This document shows positions 22,765 to 33,938 of a stretch of DNA of 64,000 nucleotides, in pieces (the first letter of the stretch is position 1; each line of letters begins with the position of its first letter). Source of the stretch: Ypsolopha sequella. Taxonomy: Eukaryota > Arthropoda > Insecta > Lepidoptera > Ypsolophidae. The notes beneath the pieces are model-generated. The model had not been told where the DNA came from and did no database searches. It saw only the letters and a list, made by a program, of their open reading frames with translations. Made by a program: the position numbers and the translations under genes. The stretch covers positions 21,001-85,000 of the forward strand of contig CAKOHE010000009.1 of assembly GCA_934047225.1 (NCBI GenBank), written 5' to 3'.

Positions 22765-23122
22765 TAGTAGTTTATGCTACAAGGGCGCAAAGGAATAAAT
22801 TAAGGAATAAATAAGTAATTTATTGCTTTTACGCCCGTGTATCATACTACATTTTTCAATGCATGTGTGAGGAAATGAAAACAAATATAATCTTGTGAAC
22901 TTTAAATTATAATTGGCTCAAAAGGACTGTATCCAGAGCCGTTAAACAGTGGAAAAAAAAAGTATAACGTCTATGGTACACAGGAAAATCTGCAGGTTAG
23001 CCAACCATTGTAAATAAATTAAAAAAAATAATAATAATAAAGCCCTAGGGCAAAATAATCGACTTTTTGTTCGGTTTTGATGCATAAAAAGTGGGCCTTT
23101 ACGAGCACATGCATTGAAAAAT
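22765..23122. mobile_element. Non-autonomous inverted-repeat element, copy 2
   Basis: Second copy of the 20877-21262 element, with a short internal deletion in the inner inverted repeat. Confidence 0.7.
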
Positions 23123-23479
23123 AAGTTACACCGATGTACCTGGTATCTACTGATGTAACTAATAAGTAAAAAAACCGGTCAAGTGCGGTAAAGATCATAG
23201 ATGTTCTTATTTTTAATAGACTTGTTTAACTTTACTTCATAGTATTTATTTTTGCAACAAAAGTATTTCAGTAAATAAAAACAAACATTTAGACATTAAA
23301 ACTGATGTGACTTACAAGTAAAGTTTTACAAATAAGACTTTAAAATATGGAATTGTACCTTGCGATCCATATTTATCTAGGTCAGGGTACATTAATATGC
23401 AAACATTTTTGTAACTTTTATGTTAAATCAATAATCGGCTAGTATTCCATAAAAAAATCAGTTTTTTTTTAACTTTCAG

Positions 23480-24248
23480 GAAACTACTACATCGCCAAAA
23501 GGTTCCAAAAACAAACGCCGGGGCATTCTGAAGGACCTCGATGTTAAGTCATTAATAAAGGATTTTAATCCAAGAGAGAGAAAAATGTATCTTAAGTGCA
23601 GAATGTATTTAAAGGATCTGTCTCGGCTGCGAATTAAATACAAAAATTTCAAAAAGTCCCATGCCCTGAACAAATTGTGTGAAAGCGAGAATTTAAACAA
23701 TTTATTGCGCATGAATATAAGCAGTTCCTTTGCGTTATTATTACAAAGTCAGTTGACAAATTGCGGAAGAAAACTTAAAGGCAGAAGATGGACTCTAGAT
23801 CAAAAGATCATAGCGCTCGGTCTCTTTAAGAAATCACCTGCGTGTTATAGACTGCTAAGAAGGTTGTACTGTTTCCCATCCCATGTACTGTTTCCCATCC
23901 CAATCCACATTGAATAAGCTGCTAAATAGGGTACCTTTGAGAACAGGCGTTAATGAACAGGTGCTTGCCAGTTTGAAAAATATGGCTAAAGAACAAACGC
24001 AAGATGAAAACGTTTGTACACTCATGTTCGATGAAATGTCTCTGAGGAAACATTTACAATACAACGAGAAACTCGACCTCATAGAAGGCTACCAAGACCA
24101 CGGCAAACATGGTAGAACTCGTGAAGGAGCATCAAATGCCTTGGTTTTTATGGTCGCTGGTATAAGAAAGAAATTTAAACAGCCTATCGCTCACTATTTT
24201 TCAAGCAAATCGGTCACAGCTGACAGACTTGCTGTTATCATAAAAGAG
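23480..24248 (+). pseudogene. Catalytic exon of the P-type transposase (first RNase H-like half), frame-shifted
   Basis: Acceptor at 23478-23479, donor GTAAGA at 24249. Encodes a basic helical region (RERKMYLKCRMYLKDLSRLR), then WTLDQKIIALGLFKKSPACY and LYCFPS. After a frame break it continues QSTLNKLL...TGVNEQV...LMFDEMSLRKHLQYN, with the first catalytic Asp in FDEMS, and finally FMVAGIRKKFKQPIAHYF and the SVTADRLAVIIKE stretch. The break is caused by a direct 19-bp tandem duplication at 23865-23902. The family match is the P-element/THAP9 transposase. Confidence 0.85.
23865..23902. repeat. 19-bp tandem duplication inside the catalytic exon
   Basis: TGTACTGTTTCCCATCCCA occurs twice with no spacer (23865-23883 and 23884-23902). 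Nineteen is not a multiple of three, so the downstream frame is lost. Confidence 0.95.
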
Positions 24249-24267
24249 GTAAGAATAAATTTATCTT

Positions 24268-24414
24268 CCATCCATCCATCAGCCTGTGTTCGTCCACTGC
24301 TGTACATAGGTATTTCCAATATATCGCGGCGTCCTGCGTTATCCTCATTCAGCCGCTACCCGCAAAGTCCTTCAGGTCATCGGTCCACCGGGCACGAGGT
24401 CGGCCTACGATATC
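24268..24414. repeat. Interspersed Lepidoptera-type repeat fragment
   Basis: CAGCCTGTGTTCGTCCACTG through GGGCACGAGGTCGGCCTACG. It is cut on the right by the 24418-28037 element. Confidence 0.55.
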
Positions 24415-25393
24415 TAATGATCCAGCGGCTGACAACACTTCTGTGTGCATACCGGCGTATAGAGATTTTCTCTTCTGAACTAATTACTAGGATGTATAAG
24501 AAGCAAAAAAAACTTGGGTGGATGATCCCTACCCCCCACGTTTTCCCAGAATGACGTCATTCAAGATGGCCGCCATTACTCCGCTACCGTTCTGTTAAAG
24601 TAAGGGTTTTTTGCGAAAACGGTAATCTTTATCGAAAAAAAGATCACTTTTTAATGTTTGGCATGAAATTGTCTACAAGTTTGTTTTTAGCATTTTTTTG
24701 ATACTTCAAAGCATTAGTCTAGAAAAAACACTTTTCTATATTTTATGACATAAAATATTTGATATCTTAATTTTAACACAACATTATTTATGTAATACCC
24801 AAGGGTAAGGGGTAACTCTGCAGAAGGATATACAGAGACTACATATTATCTGATATGAACCTGACACACCTCTTTCAATTTTTCCACCTCCACCAATTTA
24901 TTCATATAAGCACTTCTATACCGGGTTATTTATTCATCAGTATGTCGCCATACGTAGGCAGCCATGTCGAGCTTTACTTTCCACTTGCGCACCAGTAATT
25001 TCTTTCGTTACACTACTTTTATTCATACTCTCTTCATGCCTAAACCAAAGAAGCATTCCTTTTCCAATTCTAGTCACTACATCTCTTTTCAGGCCGCAAC
25101 AATATTTTTTTGAACTCTATCGTTCAATGTGTAACCACATACTCCGTAAGGAACGCATTTTCACTGCAATATCTCTACTTTACTTCGATGCTCTACCTAC
25201 AAAGTGGTCAAAGAAAATCCGATCTTACGTCCATGGATGCCACGGTAATCAATCTAGTCAAAAGTCCATCTAGTGTCAGTTTTCAATAATGATTGAATAA
25301 TTGGTTGGTTTCTCGTTTTCTATGAGCTAGTTTATCCGTCTAACGTATATGGCACTTGAGCAAACGATTAATAGATGACAAAAAGGATCATCT

Positions 25394-27306
25394 GGTGTAA
25401 TTGGAATGACAAAACAGAAGCAGTTTGTCGCCCAATCGGATCTAATTTACCATGAGCTACTGCAGACAACAAACTTGCATCGAGAAATTACTCAGTCTGT
25501 TTCAACAACATCTGAGTTACACTCACACCGTGAGCTCCGTAAAAGTGAGATAGAGCATACTAACAGTATGGTTGTAACTATAGTCGAGTATGTATTGAAA
25601 CGAGAAAACCCTTTTGAGTTATCTGGAAACAAATCACTACATAATTTAGTAACGCAGGAAAACGTAAATTGTTGGATGTCAGCGAACTAGGAATTGAATT
25701 ATACGAAACTTACAGAGAGACACGGTATGTTGAAAAGTCTGCACGCATCTGGGACACAATAAACCGTACGTAATTACCCACATTTGAAACCCAAAATCAA
25801 TCAAGTAAAAAAGAAAAAGATAATATGAACAAAAAAAAACTTAAATCTGCTTCGAACAGAATTGTTCAGATCGCACAAGTTCGTGGGTATGAAATGGAGC
25901 GTCTGTTTCAGTTTGAACTATCTGATGTTTCAATGCTCTTTGATGAAAATGGACTTCTTATGAAAAGCAATAAAAGTACTCTTACACATGAACTAGAAAA
26001 GAGTCTGAGTAGCGACGAAAAAAACAATGAAATTTCACCCAGATCAAAGTACTTGTTTTGTCGTAGACGTTATGAACTGTTTAAAAAAAGTGGTAACAAA
26101 AGAAAAAAAAAAATTGGTGATGTTGCCTCTTCTTATTGTAGGTTTACTCTATTACTTACAGCCGGTGCTTCCAGAGTAGACCATGTCTTTGATAGTTACC
26201 AAATGTACTCTCCGAAAAACTCAGAACGTCTATCCAGGCAAAATAATAATGTAATATTGTTTTCTAAAATATCATCAGAAATTAATCTGCCAGTTCAAAT
26301 GAAAACTTTCTGGCCCTCCGCATCAAATAAACTTTTACTACAACAATATATAACACAAAGTTTGATATGCTTGATGGTAAGCAAACCTACTAGTCAACTT
26401 CATGTGTTAAGTGTTTTTTCTGGTTCACCAGACGAGATTTGTGCCAGCTGCACGTGTATTGAAAATGTAGTTGCAAAACCAATACTTGCCATGGACAAAT
26501 TTATGATAGAAGAAGCAGATTTCCGAATTATGATTCATGCAGAGAATGCGGCAAAGAAAGGGTTTAAAAAAATTGTATTAGTAAGTGCTGATACTGACGT
26601 ATTAGTCCTGGTACTATTTCACTGGAAAAGTTTTCACTCCCTAGGAGTAAACGAAATGTGGATGAGAACTGGAGTTGGTGATACAACAAGACTTATACCT
26701 ATTCACATGTTAGCTGAAAATGTCGGAAAAGATATGTACCATGTACTACTAGCACTTCATGCTCTTTCTGGTGGTGACTATACGAGCAAGTTCGGAACAA
26801 AAAAAGCTGCAATCGGCTGTAACCCTGAGCATTATTTGAAAGAGTTTGGTTCATCACCGCTATCTCCAGCTCACGACAAAATCATGGCACTTGCCGAAAA
26901 GTACTTAGTGCAATTGTTAAAAAAATGCTCGTCTTGCAAGACCCTTGATGAGTTCCAGCTTTGGAAGTACCTCCATGGGAAAAATGTATTTCTTGATAAC
27001 TTACCGCCAACAAGTTCCAGTGCACAGGGCCACCTTCTTCGTGCTTTCTTCCACACCCATTTGATGATACACTGCCTTGATGAAGCGCAAGAAACAATGG
27101 ATCCACTTAAGTTCGGATTTGAAAGGACAGATGGTGTTCTAATGCCTTCAAAGTACATTAATCCGTTACCAGAGGACTTCATTGGGGCATGTACGTGTAT
27201 TAAGTGCGCGACATCAAGTTGTGTGTGCAGAGATGCGGAAATTCCATGTTGTTTGTTTTGCAAATGCAACAGTGTAGGTAGACAGTGCAGACAGATATCA
27301 AGTTAA
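25394..27306 (+). pseudogene. PIN/XPG-like nuclease-fold protein of a transposon-associated family
   Basis: Function not established. The N-terminal part (25394 to about 25660) has GMTKQKQFV, HREITQSV and KRENPFELSG. The middle, in another frame, has LLDVSELGIELY and LPTFET with a TAA between them (about 25771). From 25825 the frame is open for 493 codons. It contains EEADFRIMIHAENAAKKGFK, then VSADTDVLVLVLF and HALSGGDYTSKFG, an acidic-residue order (EAD, DTD, GGD) like PIN/XPG-type nuclease folds. It ends in a cysteine-rich tail (CTCIKC, CVC, CCLFCKC). This layout resembles a large uncharacterised metazoan protein family often found in repeats. The copy has one frame shift near 25660 and one in-frame stop, so it is recently or partly decayed. 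Whether the protein mobilises the element is inference. Confidence 0.6.
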
Positions 27307-27535
27307 TTGCAGAAACCTATTCTCAATATAATCCCAATCAATATAAGGGGATGAAACAAGGTGTAAACTGTTTGATTGAAAATGCCTTTTCTTACACGTG
27401 CAACGGACTGTTTATATCCTTAATCCACGAGGAGGAAGTCGTGGCCGCACTCTAGATTGGAATTGTGCATTTTGAAAAGTATTTAGCTTCTTTTTTGCCA
27501 CTGCTGGGCAAAGGCAAATGTGCATACTGTATTAA

Positions 27536-27573
<38 letters not shown>
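27536..27573. repeat. (TA)n microsatellite
   Basis: An uninterrupted TA tract next to the right arm of the 3.6 kb element. Confidence 0.9.
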
Positions 27574-27577
<4 letters not shown>

Positions 27578-28040
27578 ACGTGAGCTATAAAGCCATTAAT
27601 AATAATAATAAGGTATGTATGTCAGCTCAAACGAGTCTTAATAAAAACATTTTTCCAATTTTCAATGGCATTTGTGTTAAATTTTCATCAAAGAGAATAT
27701 TTCGTAATTTCGATGCAAAAAGATACATTTTCTAGACTGTAACATTGAATTATCAAAAAAATGCTAATAAACAAACTTGTCGATAATTTCATGCCAAACT
27801 TTTTTGACAGAAAATGTTTTCAATAAAACTTACCGTTTTCGCAAAAAACGCTTACTTTAACAGAACGGTAGCAGAGTAATGGCGGCCATCTTGAATGACG
27901 TCATTCTGGGAAAACGTGGGGGGTAGGGATCATCCACCCAAGTTTTTTTTGCTTCTTATACATCCTAGTAATTAGTTCAGAAGAGAAATTCTCTGTACGC
28001 CGGTATGCACACAGAAGTGTAGTCAGCCGCAGGATCATAA

Positions 28041-28551
28041 CGCCTTTCGGTTGGAATTGATTGAATTATAATTGAATTGAATTATAAATTAAATTAAATT
28101 ATTTTTCTGGGGGGCCCCATACACGAGAAAGGAGAATAAAAATAATGTTTTCTTATTGTCGCGTATGGGGTGTCATAGCATGAGGGTTTACGTACCTAAA
28201 TTTTTAACTTTTTGCTTACAGTCATTTTTATTTAAGCCATGAATTTCAAGAAATTTATTAAAATAATGTGACTAATTAAAATAATTAAAAAATTAAAACT
28301 AAATAATATTTAAAATTAAGCTAAATAAAAAATTAAAATTACCTATCAATATACAAGTATAAACAAAATAAAACTATACTAAATAAAAAATCGAAGCCAA
28401 AATTATGTTTTGTTTCTAATTTTTTTCATAAATTTTGTGGGTGAAGATAAGTTTGTAATTTTTGTTCTATTTGAATGGTACCTACGAAATCTTCAAGACG
28501 TGAGTCCTACTCGCACTTGACCAGATTAATTGTATTTTAAATGTATTTCAG
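28041..28551. other. Intron sequence, AT-rich, no gene
   Basis: Simple A/T-rich sequence (ATTGAATTATAATTG repeats, AAATTAAAA runs) ending with a piece of the GTCAAGTGCGAG element end (about 28500-28525). The acceptor of the next transposase exon follows. Confidence 0.5.
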
Positions 28552-28798
28552 GTCATCGATGAATGTTCCAAGACAGGTCTCAAAATTGTCGCCACAGTTT
28601 GTGACCTATCCAGAGTTAATATCAGAGCATTGGAGATATTAGGATCAACGTCTGATTGTCCCTATTTTGACCACAAAGGACGAGAAATAGTAACTATTTT
28701 GGACCCTCCACATTTAATGAAATGTACCCGAAACTTGCTCATGAAATACGATGCCGAGTGTATTACCGAAGTGCAATGCGGAGGCAAAACTTTAAAAG
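28552..28798 (+). pseudogene. Transposase exon with the DPPHLMK catalytic motif
   Basis: TTTCAG acceptor at 28550-28551, GTAACG donor at 28799. Encodes VIDECSKTGLKIVATVCDLS, then ILDPPHLMKCTRNLLMKYD, the second conserved Asp motif of P-element transposases. The frame is intact and joins in phase 0 to the 24248 donor. Confidence 0.85.
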
Positions 28799-29584
28799 GT
28801 AACGTAAAAAAAATTTATCATTGATCATATTCAAACCTCCTTAACAGTGGTCATTTGGAACCCTTATTAAATCACTCTCATGTCTGTCCGTTTGTCTGTC
28901 ACAGAGACTTTTCTTAAAAATTTGTAACATATGTATTTTAATTTGCCATATTGTTAGGTCTTCTTGACGCACACATATATCGTCAGTCAAAGATTTAAGA
29001 GGCTATGCGAATTTTATTTTTGTCACTGTCACTCCAAGCGAAAAATCGCGGATTCAGGGCAAAAGGGAAAAAAGTTGGTTTTATATTTTTATTAAAAAAA
29101 CTAAAATAGCTAGCAAAATTTCAAATATGAAATCTCTAGATATTGTTAAAACACACCTAATAAAATATGTTTGAGTTCTGTATATGGTTCCTATTCGTCA
29201 AACGAGGAGAAAAAGTGTGTTTGAAGACCTCATTTCAACAATTATTTCTATCGAGGAAAATTTATCCAAACATGTTTTCCAATTTGAAAACCCTAGATTA
29301 TATAGTCAAAATGCATATACCAGAAATTTATTATAATTTTCCGTGTATTTCATGAAATACACAGAAAAGAAACACCCGTATTTTTTTCGCATATCGCATT
29401 AAACAAACAAATTGCTAAATGAAAAAGAATCACAAGTATGCAAATGAATTCAAACCATGACAAAGTCGTACTTCCACCATCAAAACCTATTATATTATCT
29501 AATATTCTATTAAAATTTCAATCATGTAGAAGTCCTAAGCTCTTATTTATATGTCTTCTATACTGTCTATATCTTTTATTCCAG
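28799..29584. other. Intron of the P-type gene, no gene seen
   Basis: AT-rich with no recognisable element ends. Confidence 0.5.
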
Positions 29585-29773
29585 GGCTCGCAAAGTGGGA
29601 TCATATTCGGTCGTTCTATGAGATGGACAAAAATAATCCAAACTTTGTTTATGCTCCGACACTAACGGAGCAACATCTTAACCCCAATACTAAACAAAAG
29701 ATGAGAGTATGCCTGGCCACGCAAGCTTTCAGCCATTCTGTAGCAGCTGGAATATTATCAAAAGTAGCCTCAA
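29585..29773 (+). pseudogene. Transposase exon, start of the GTP-binding-type insertion region
   Basis: Acceptor CCAG at 29581-29584, donor GTAAGT at 29774. Encodes LAKWDHIRSFYEMDKNN, then PTLTEQHLNPNTKQKMRVCL and AFSHSVAAGI, the well-conserved P-element/THAP9 block. Phase 1 on both sides fits its neighbours. Confidence 0.85.
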
Positions 29774-30193
29774 GTAAGTTACCTTGAAAACATTCATTCA
29801 CATAAAAAAATATTTCCGAGTACGTACATCTATGCACTTATTGATTTTGTGCAAAAGGGTAAGGCCTAGCTCAACCAACGTTAATGGCACGTTTCCATGT
29901 CATTCTACATTTATTGTTTGACTGAAAAAACGACAGCATCATTTTAAAACACGCCGTTACATTTAGTTAATATCTTTAACTCAAAAATGGGAGGAGCAAT
30001 CTTAAGTTGTGCGCTTTTTGCCGGATACTAAACGATCCCCCTTAAATTAGAAGCTGTCTCACTATCATGAGGCTGATATTACATTATCATTTTTATGGGA
30101 TCCATCATCAAATACTGTCTATGGAAAATTATTCTTTCCCACAACATGTCGTGGCAAATGATCCAGCTAAAACAAAAGATTGATCAAAGAGAA

Positions 30194-30961
30194 CTAAAGT
30201 CGCCGTCAATAGAAATTGTGGACTATGTAAACAAATCGTTTTCTCAATTTTTCTCAAGGTTCTGTCACGGAGTCTCACTGAACATTATTCCAAATCATGA
30301 AGCATCAAGTCTTACCAATCATTTACTGTATTTCATCATGAAATATTCAATAATCACCAGTTAATTACGGAAAATCATAGAATCAATGGTCAATTCTGTA
30401 CTGCGTCGAGATTGCTGTCATATTTTTTTCTCATCGAATCTGTTTTGTCTTTGAAAATTGGTGATGTACGAATCTATTTGAATATAAACCTATTTTATTT
30501 GTGATGCTATTTTATTCCGTAATTTTTTTTTGACAGCGTTACTTCATAATCTTTGACATAAACGTGTGTGTGATTCTATCGAGAGCTGTGTGATCTTCCA
30601 GCGTTGCTCTAAAATCTTTTGTGTTTTCGGTATTCTAATGACGTGGCTTCTCTTACTGATTTTATCGTACTAGAAATGTGTAGCTCATGTCCTAAAAGTA
30701 AAAGAAAAAATTAAAGAACTGGATGGGATAATAGATACGGCCAACGACGCTGTGACGGAACCATTTGTAATCAAAGTGGGCGATTTGACTAGCGATTCAT
30801 CAGAATATTTTAGCGATGAATCAAATAAAGAAAATTAATTAAGCACCTAACATATTTTAATCACATACTTACCCATCTCTAGATAGTTCACCTATCCATA
30901 GACAAAGACAACATGGCGCTTTGTTTACATAGTCCACAATTTCTATTGACGGCTACTTTAA
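30194..30961 (+). mobile_element. About 770-bp inverted-repeat element with an exon-like frame
   Basis: About 43-bp ends (CTAAAGTCGCCGTCAATAGA / complement with one indel) flank 770 bp inside an intron. At 30675-30838 a frame that follows a TAG acceptor encodes CVAHVLKVKEKIKELDGI, then VGDLTSDSSEYF and a stop, an acidic Ser-rich C-terminus. No transposase motif. It may be the last exon of a captured or deleted element gene. Confidence 0.5.
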
Positions 30962-31896
30962 GTGTAATATCGGCCATATATAAAATAGTTTATACTTTAT
31001 ACTTTATATTTTAAATAGTTTATACTATGTGAATATTTATTTTTAATTATATATACGACATAAATAAATATTTATATTTATATACGTACTTCTATTTTAT
31101 TCGGATGCCGTGTACTGTTTCTGTGCTTATATATCAACTGCAGGCCCTCGCAGAATAACAGCGTTGCGGGATGTTACTGGTAACACCCGTAAATAATTAA
31201 TATTTCTAGTATTTTAATTTTTAGATGTTTTTTTGTTTGATATTATGCTAACTTTGAATGACAAACACTTGCCTATCCTTACCTGTGCGAAAATAATACA
31301 ACTGGAAATCTCTTATGTTGGTACCCACGAGTCAAGCTTGCTTAGTCTGGGGCCACAAGAACACTATATATTACAAAATGTCAAAATACAAAGTACCTAC
31401 CTACCTAAGGCAATTTTTGTAAACGGAAATGTATTTGTGCTTGTGTTTGGAAATAAATAATTTTGTTTTTTTTTTTTTTTTTTATATGCTGAGTTGGGGT
31501 CCTTTTTATTGCCACGACACATGACGTTCCATGTTTATATGTATCAGTGTGGTATTTATCAATTTTATTTTTAGTTAAAAAAGTTGTATTTAAAATGTGT
31601 TTTGTTTCGTGTGTGTTGTGGCATTTAAATAAATGATTCTTTATCTTTATCTTTATATTACAAAAAAAAAAATGGCAATATATTTACATAAAAACTATTC
31701 CTTTTTTAATTGAAGCAGTAGGTACGCATAACGGACTACATCCATGGGTATAGTACGCACAATCTTGCTAGGATCTCTCTGTTTCTATCACGCAGATAAA
31801 GGTTTTTTAGGAGAGAGAGAGTTTTAAGTTGTTGTGGTTGTTAACGTTTATGTACTTATCAGTTATATCATTTTTATTAAATCACTCTCTTTTCAG
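30962..31896. other. Intron of the P-type gene, no gene seen
   Basis: AT-rich, with a poly-T tract at about 31466-31483. The short open frame at 31233-31460 has no recognisable content. Confidence 0.5.
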
Positions 31897-32436
31897 ATGA
31901 ACTTCCTTCAGAGGCTGCCACGACTGCGACACTTGTATCAAAATTTGATCAGTTGTTTGACGCTTTAAACGCTAATACACCAGATTTAAGAAGAGGAAAA
32001 CAATTCTCTACAAATTTGACTGCGCGGAGTCCACACTTGGAATATTTCAAAGAAATGCAAATATTAATTAAAAATTTGAAATTTATTGGCTCGCAAAATA
32101 ACGCGCCATCTCAAAAAGGCTGGCTAAGAACAATGAACGCAGTAGAAAGGCTATGGAGAAATATGTCGGTAACATACAAAATAAGAAGCATTTGTACCCG
32201 CCGGCTCAACCAGGACCCATTGGATAACTGCTTTGGGTGTATTAGATATTGCGGCTCTAACCCTAACCCTACAGTAGGCCAATTTGTGGCAGGGTTAAAA
32301 ACGGCAATTATGAATAATTTGAGAAACACCAGTAAAAGAAGAAATTGTGAAGACGATACGGGAGTACTTGTTCATAATTTTAGAACATTTTTAATTACAT
32401 CACCACAAGCAGAGGAAAATGTTCGTACTACTGTAA
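31897..32436 (+). pseudogene. Last transposase exon, first part (up to an insertion)
   Basis: Acceptor TTTCAG, joining in phase 1 to 29773. Encodes SEAATTATLVSKFDQLFDAL, KGWLRTMNAVERLWRNM and NQDPLDNCFGCIRYCGSNPN, then PTVGQFVAGLKTAIMNNLRN, the C-terminal P-element transposase region. Other family members usually have Glu in the LEN-F motif; here it reads LDNCF, so the last acidic position is Asp. The frame runs into an insertion after GTAA at 32433-32436, which introduces a stop at 32444. Confidence 0.8.
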
Positions 32437-33934
32437 TGAAGTGATCTTCCGGATGCCCGGCTAAAGGTTCCTGATCACCTCGTTACTAGAAATAAATGTT
32501 GTCTCGTCCTAAGTTTCCTTATGGGACTGGAGACTTGTGTGTTTTGTTATGGGGAAACTTATATATATTATAAAATAAACAACCCGATTGAACAAAACAA
32601 TATATATTTTATAGTTACTTTCTTTACAAACTATCTTTACGCTGTGTGGGTCTTTGAATTTAAACTGATACCGAATCTAGGCGGAGACTTTACTGGTGGT
32701 GGATATACGCAGGTAAGGGAACAGACTTCAGACTTGTATCTGGGCGACGCGGAACCCCCACTCGCCCTAAGTCTTTAGTAAGTTCTCCGGCCTGAATAGA
32801 ACGCCTGGTCAGTAAGCCCTTGCCTAGAACACACGCTAATAGTAACTTTACTTTTCTGGACTAATTACGACAGAGTATAAATCTTCACGGCAGGCGACTC
32901 GGAACCCCCAAGCGCCCGAAGATTTATACACATAAATTACCGAACTCTTGGTTTGAGACTTTACAAAGTTGACCACACCTTACAGTCACTTTATCAAACT
33001 TCTAAGTACTGGAAAGAAACATATTTTAATGTCTTCAATTCTGTACTAACATAATATGAAATATTACAAGTCTTTTGAAAAGGAACTATCTCTTATAAAT
33101 CTTACTCGGAATTATTCTAAGTCTCTGACACACTTGATTCGACTGAACACAAAGTCTTTAGCACTTTACTTTAACTTTACTCGCGTGGCTTTTCTGAATT
33201 CGCCTAAGTGTTTTCTACTGGGGCTTTTACTTCTTACCATCCGTGGAGTCCGTCGTCTAAGTCTTTTCCTGAGACTTGGGAGTTTCTCACCACGCAGCGG
33301 CCTCCAGCGGCTATGTCCTTTTTCCCGAGGACTCTAACGAATGGCGGAGAGTAATCGCCCGTAGAGTAAGTCCAACTTGGGCGCAGACACTTTTAAATAG
33401 CGGTGGGGGTCGAAGTCGGAATCCCCAATACGACCTGGTCCACCAAGTGTCCTGAGCAGCGAGCGACTGCTCCCGACTGAGCTTTTTTTTTTTTTTTTTT
33501 TTGCGCCCAAGCAAGGCACCCTCCGGAGGACACGGTGGGAGGGAGGTGGAGAATGCTCATAGCATACCAACGTAACCGGTTACGTTGGTTATGTGGGACT
33601 CACTGAGTACCTACCCACTAAACTCCACCTAATTTGGTTTGGCCCGTGAGGGTCTTAAAACCTTTATCGGAAGCGACCCCCTCTGGGGAAAGGGGGGAGC
33701 GTGCAGCTCGGTTTTAATAAACTTCCGCCCACTGCGGGGGGACCTCACCTTCCCTCGACTTGTCTGTGCCGGTTGGTGGTGGATGCGTCGCGCGGCAGTG
33801 GCGCCTCTTGTGGCAAGGTTCGGGAACTACTCTACGCGCGGTGTTCATTTTCAATTTCCCGCCTTGCTTAATGCTTGGAGAATATAACGCTACGTTATAC
33901 TACATTACCACTACTACAAATGGACGAAGATTAA
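32437..33934. mobile_element. 1.5 kb insertion splitting the last transposase exon
   Basis: Bounded by a 4-bp direct repeat GTAA (32433-32436 and 33935-33938). Reading straight across the repeat restores one continuous transposase frame, so this is an insertion, not an intron. Content is non-coding: two related blocks with CGGAACCCCCA at 32750 and 32905, a poly-T tract at 33482-33502, and GC-rich stretches. It starts TGAAGTGATC and ends GAAGATTAA. A solo LTR is possible but the ends are not the usual TG...CA. Confidence 0.65.
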
Positions 33935-33938
33935 GTAA

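Larger units (their letters stand above)
24418..28037 (+). mobile_element. 3.6 kb element with about 310-bp TIRs carrying a PIN/XPG-like gene
   Basis: The left arm (24418 to about 24725, starts TGATCCAGCGGCTGACAACA) is the inverted near-copy of the right arm (about 27729-28037). The flanks carry TAA on both sides (24415-24417, 28038-28040). The only sizeable coding region is the PIN-like gene at 25394-27306. No DDE/D, tyrosine or Rep-type transposase is visible. It is inserted in an intron of the P-type gene. Confidence 0.8.

Noticed and set aside
26871..27269. Minus-strand frames opposite the PIN-like gene
   Set aside because: The plus-strand frame is much longer and has recognisable motifs.
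23170..28525. One large element bounded by the GTCAAGTGCG end at 23170 and the CGCACTTGACC end at 28505
   Set aside because: The interval contains two transposase exons of the host copy and a complete 3.6 kb element with its own ends. The two ends are more likely separate fragments of the 18668-19413 family.
32252..32275. CTAACCCTAACCCTA as an interstitial telomere repeat
   Set aside because: Only two units, and it lies within the transposase coding frame (SNPNPT).
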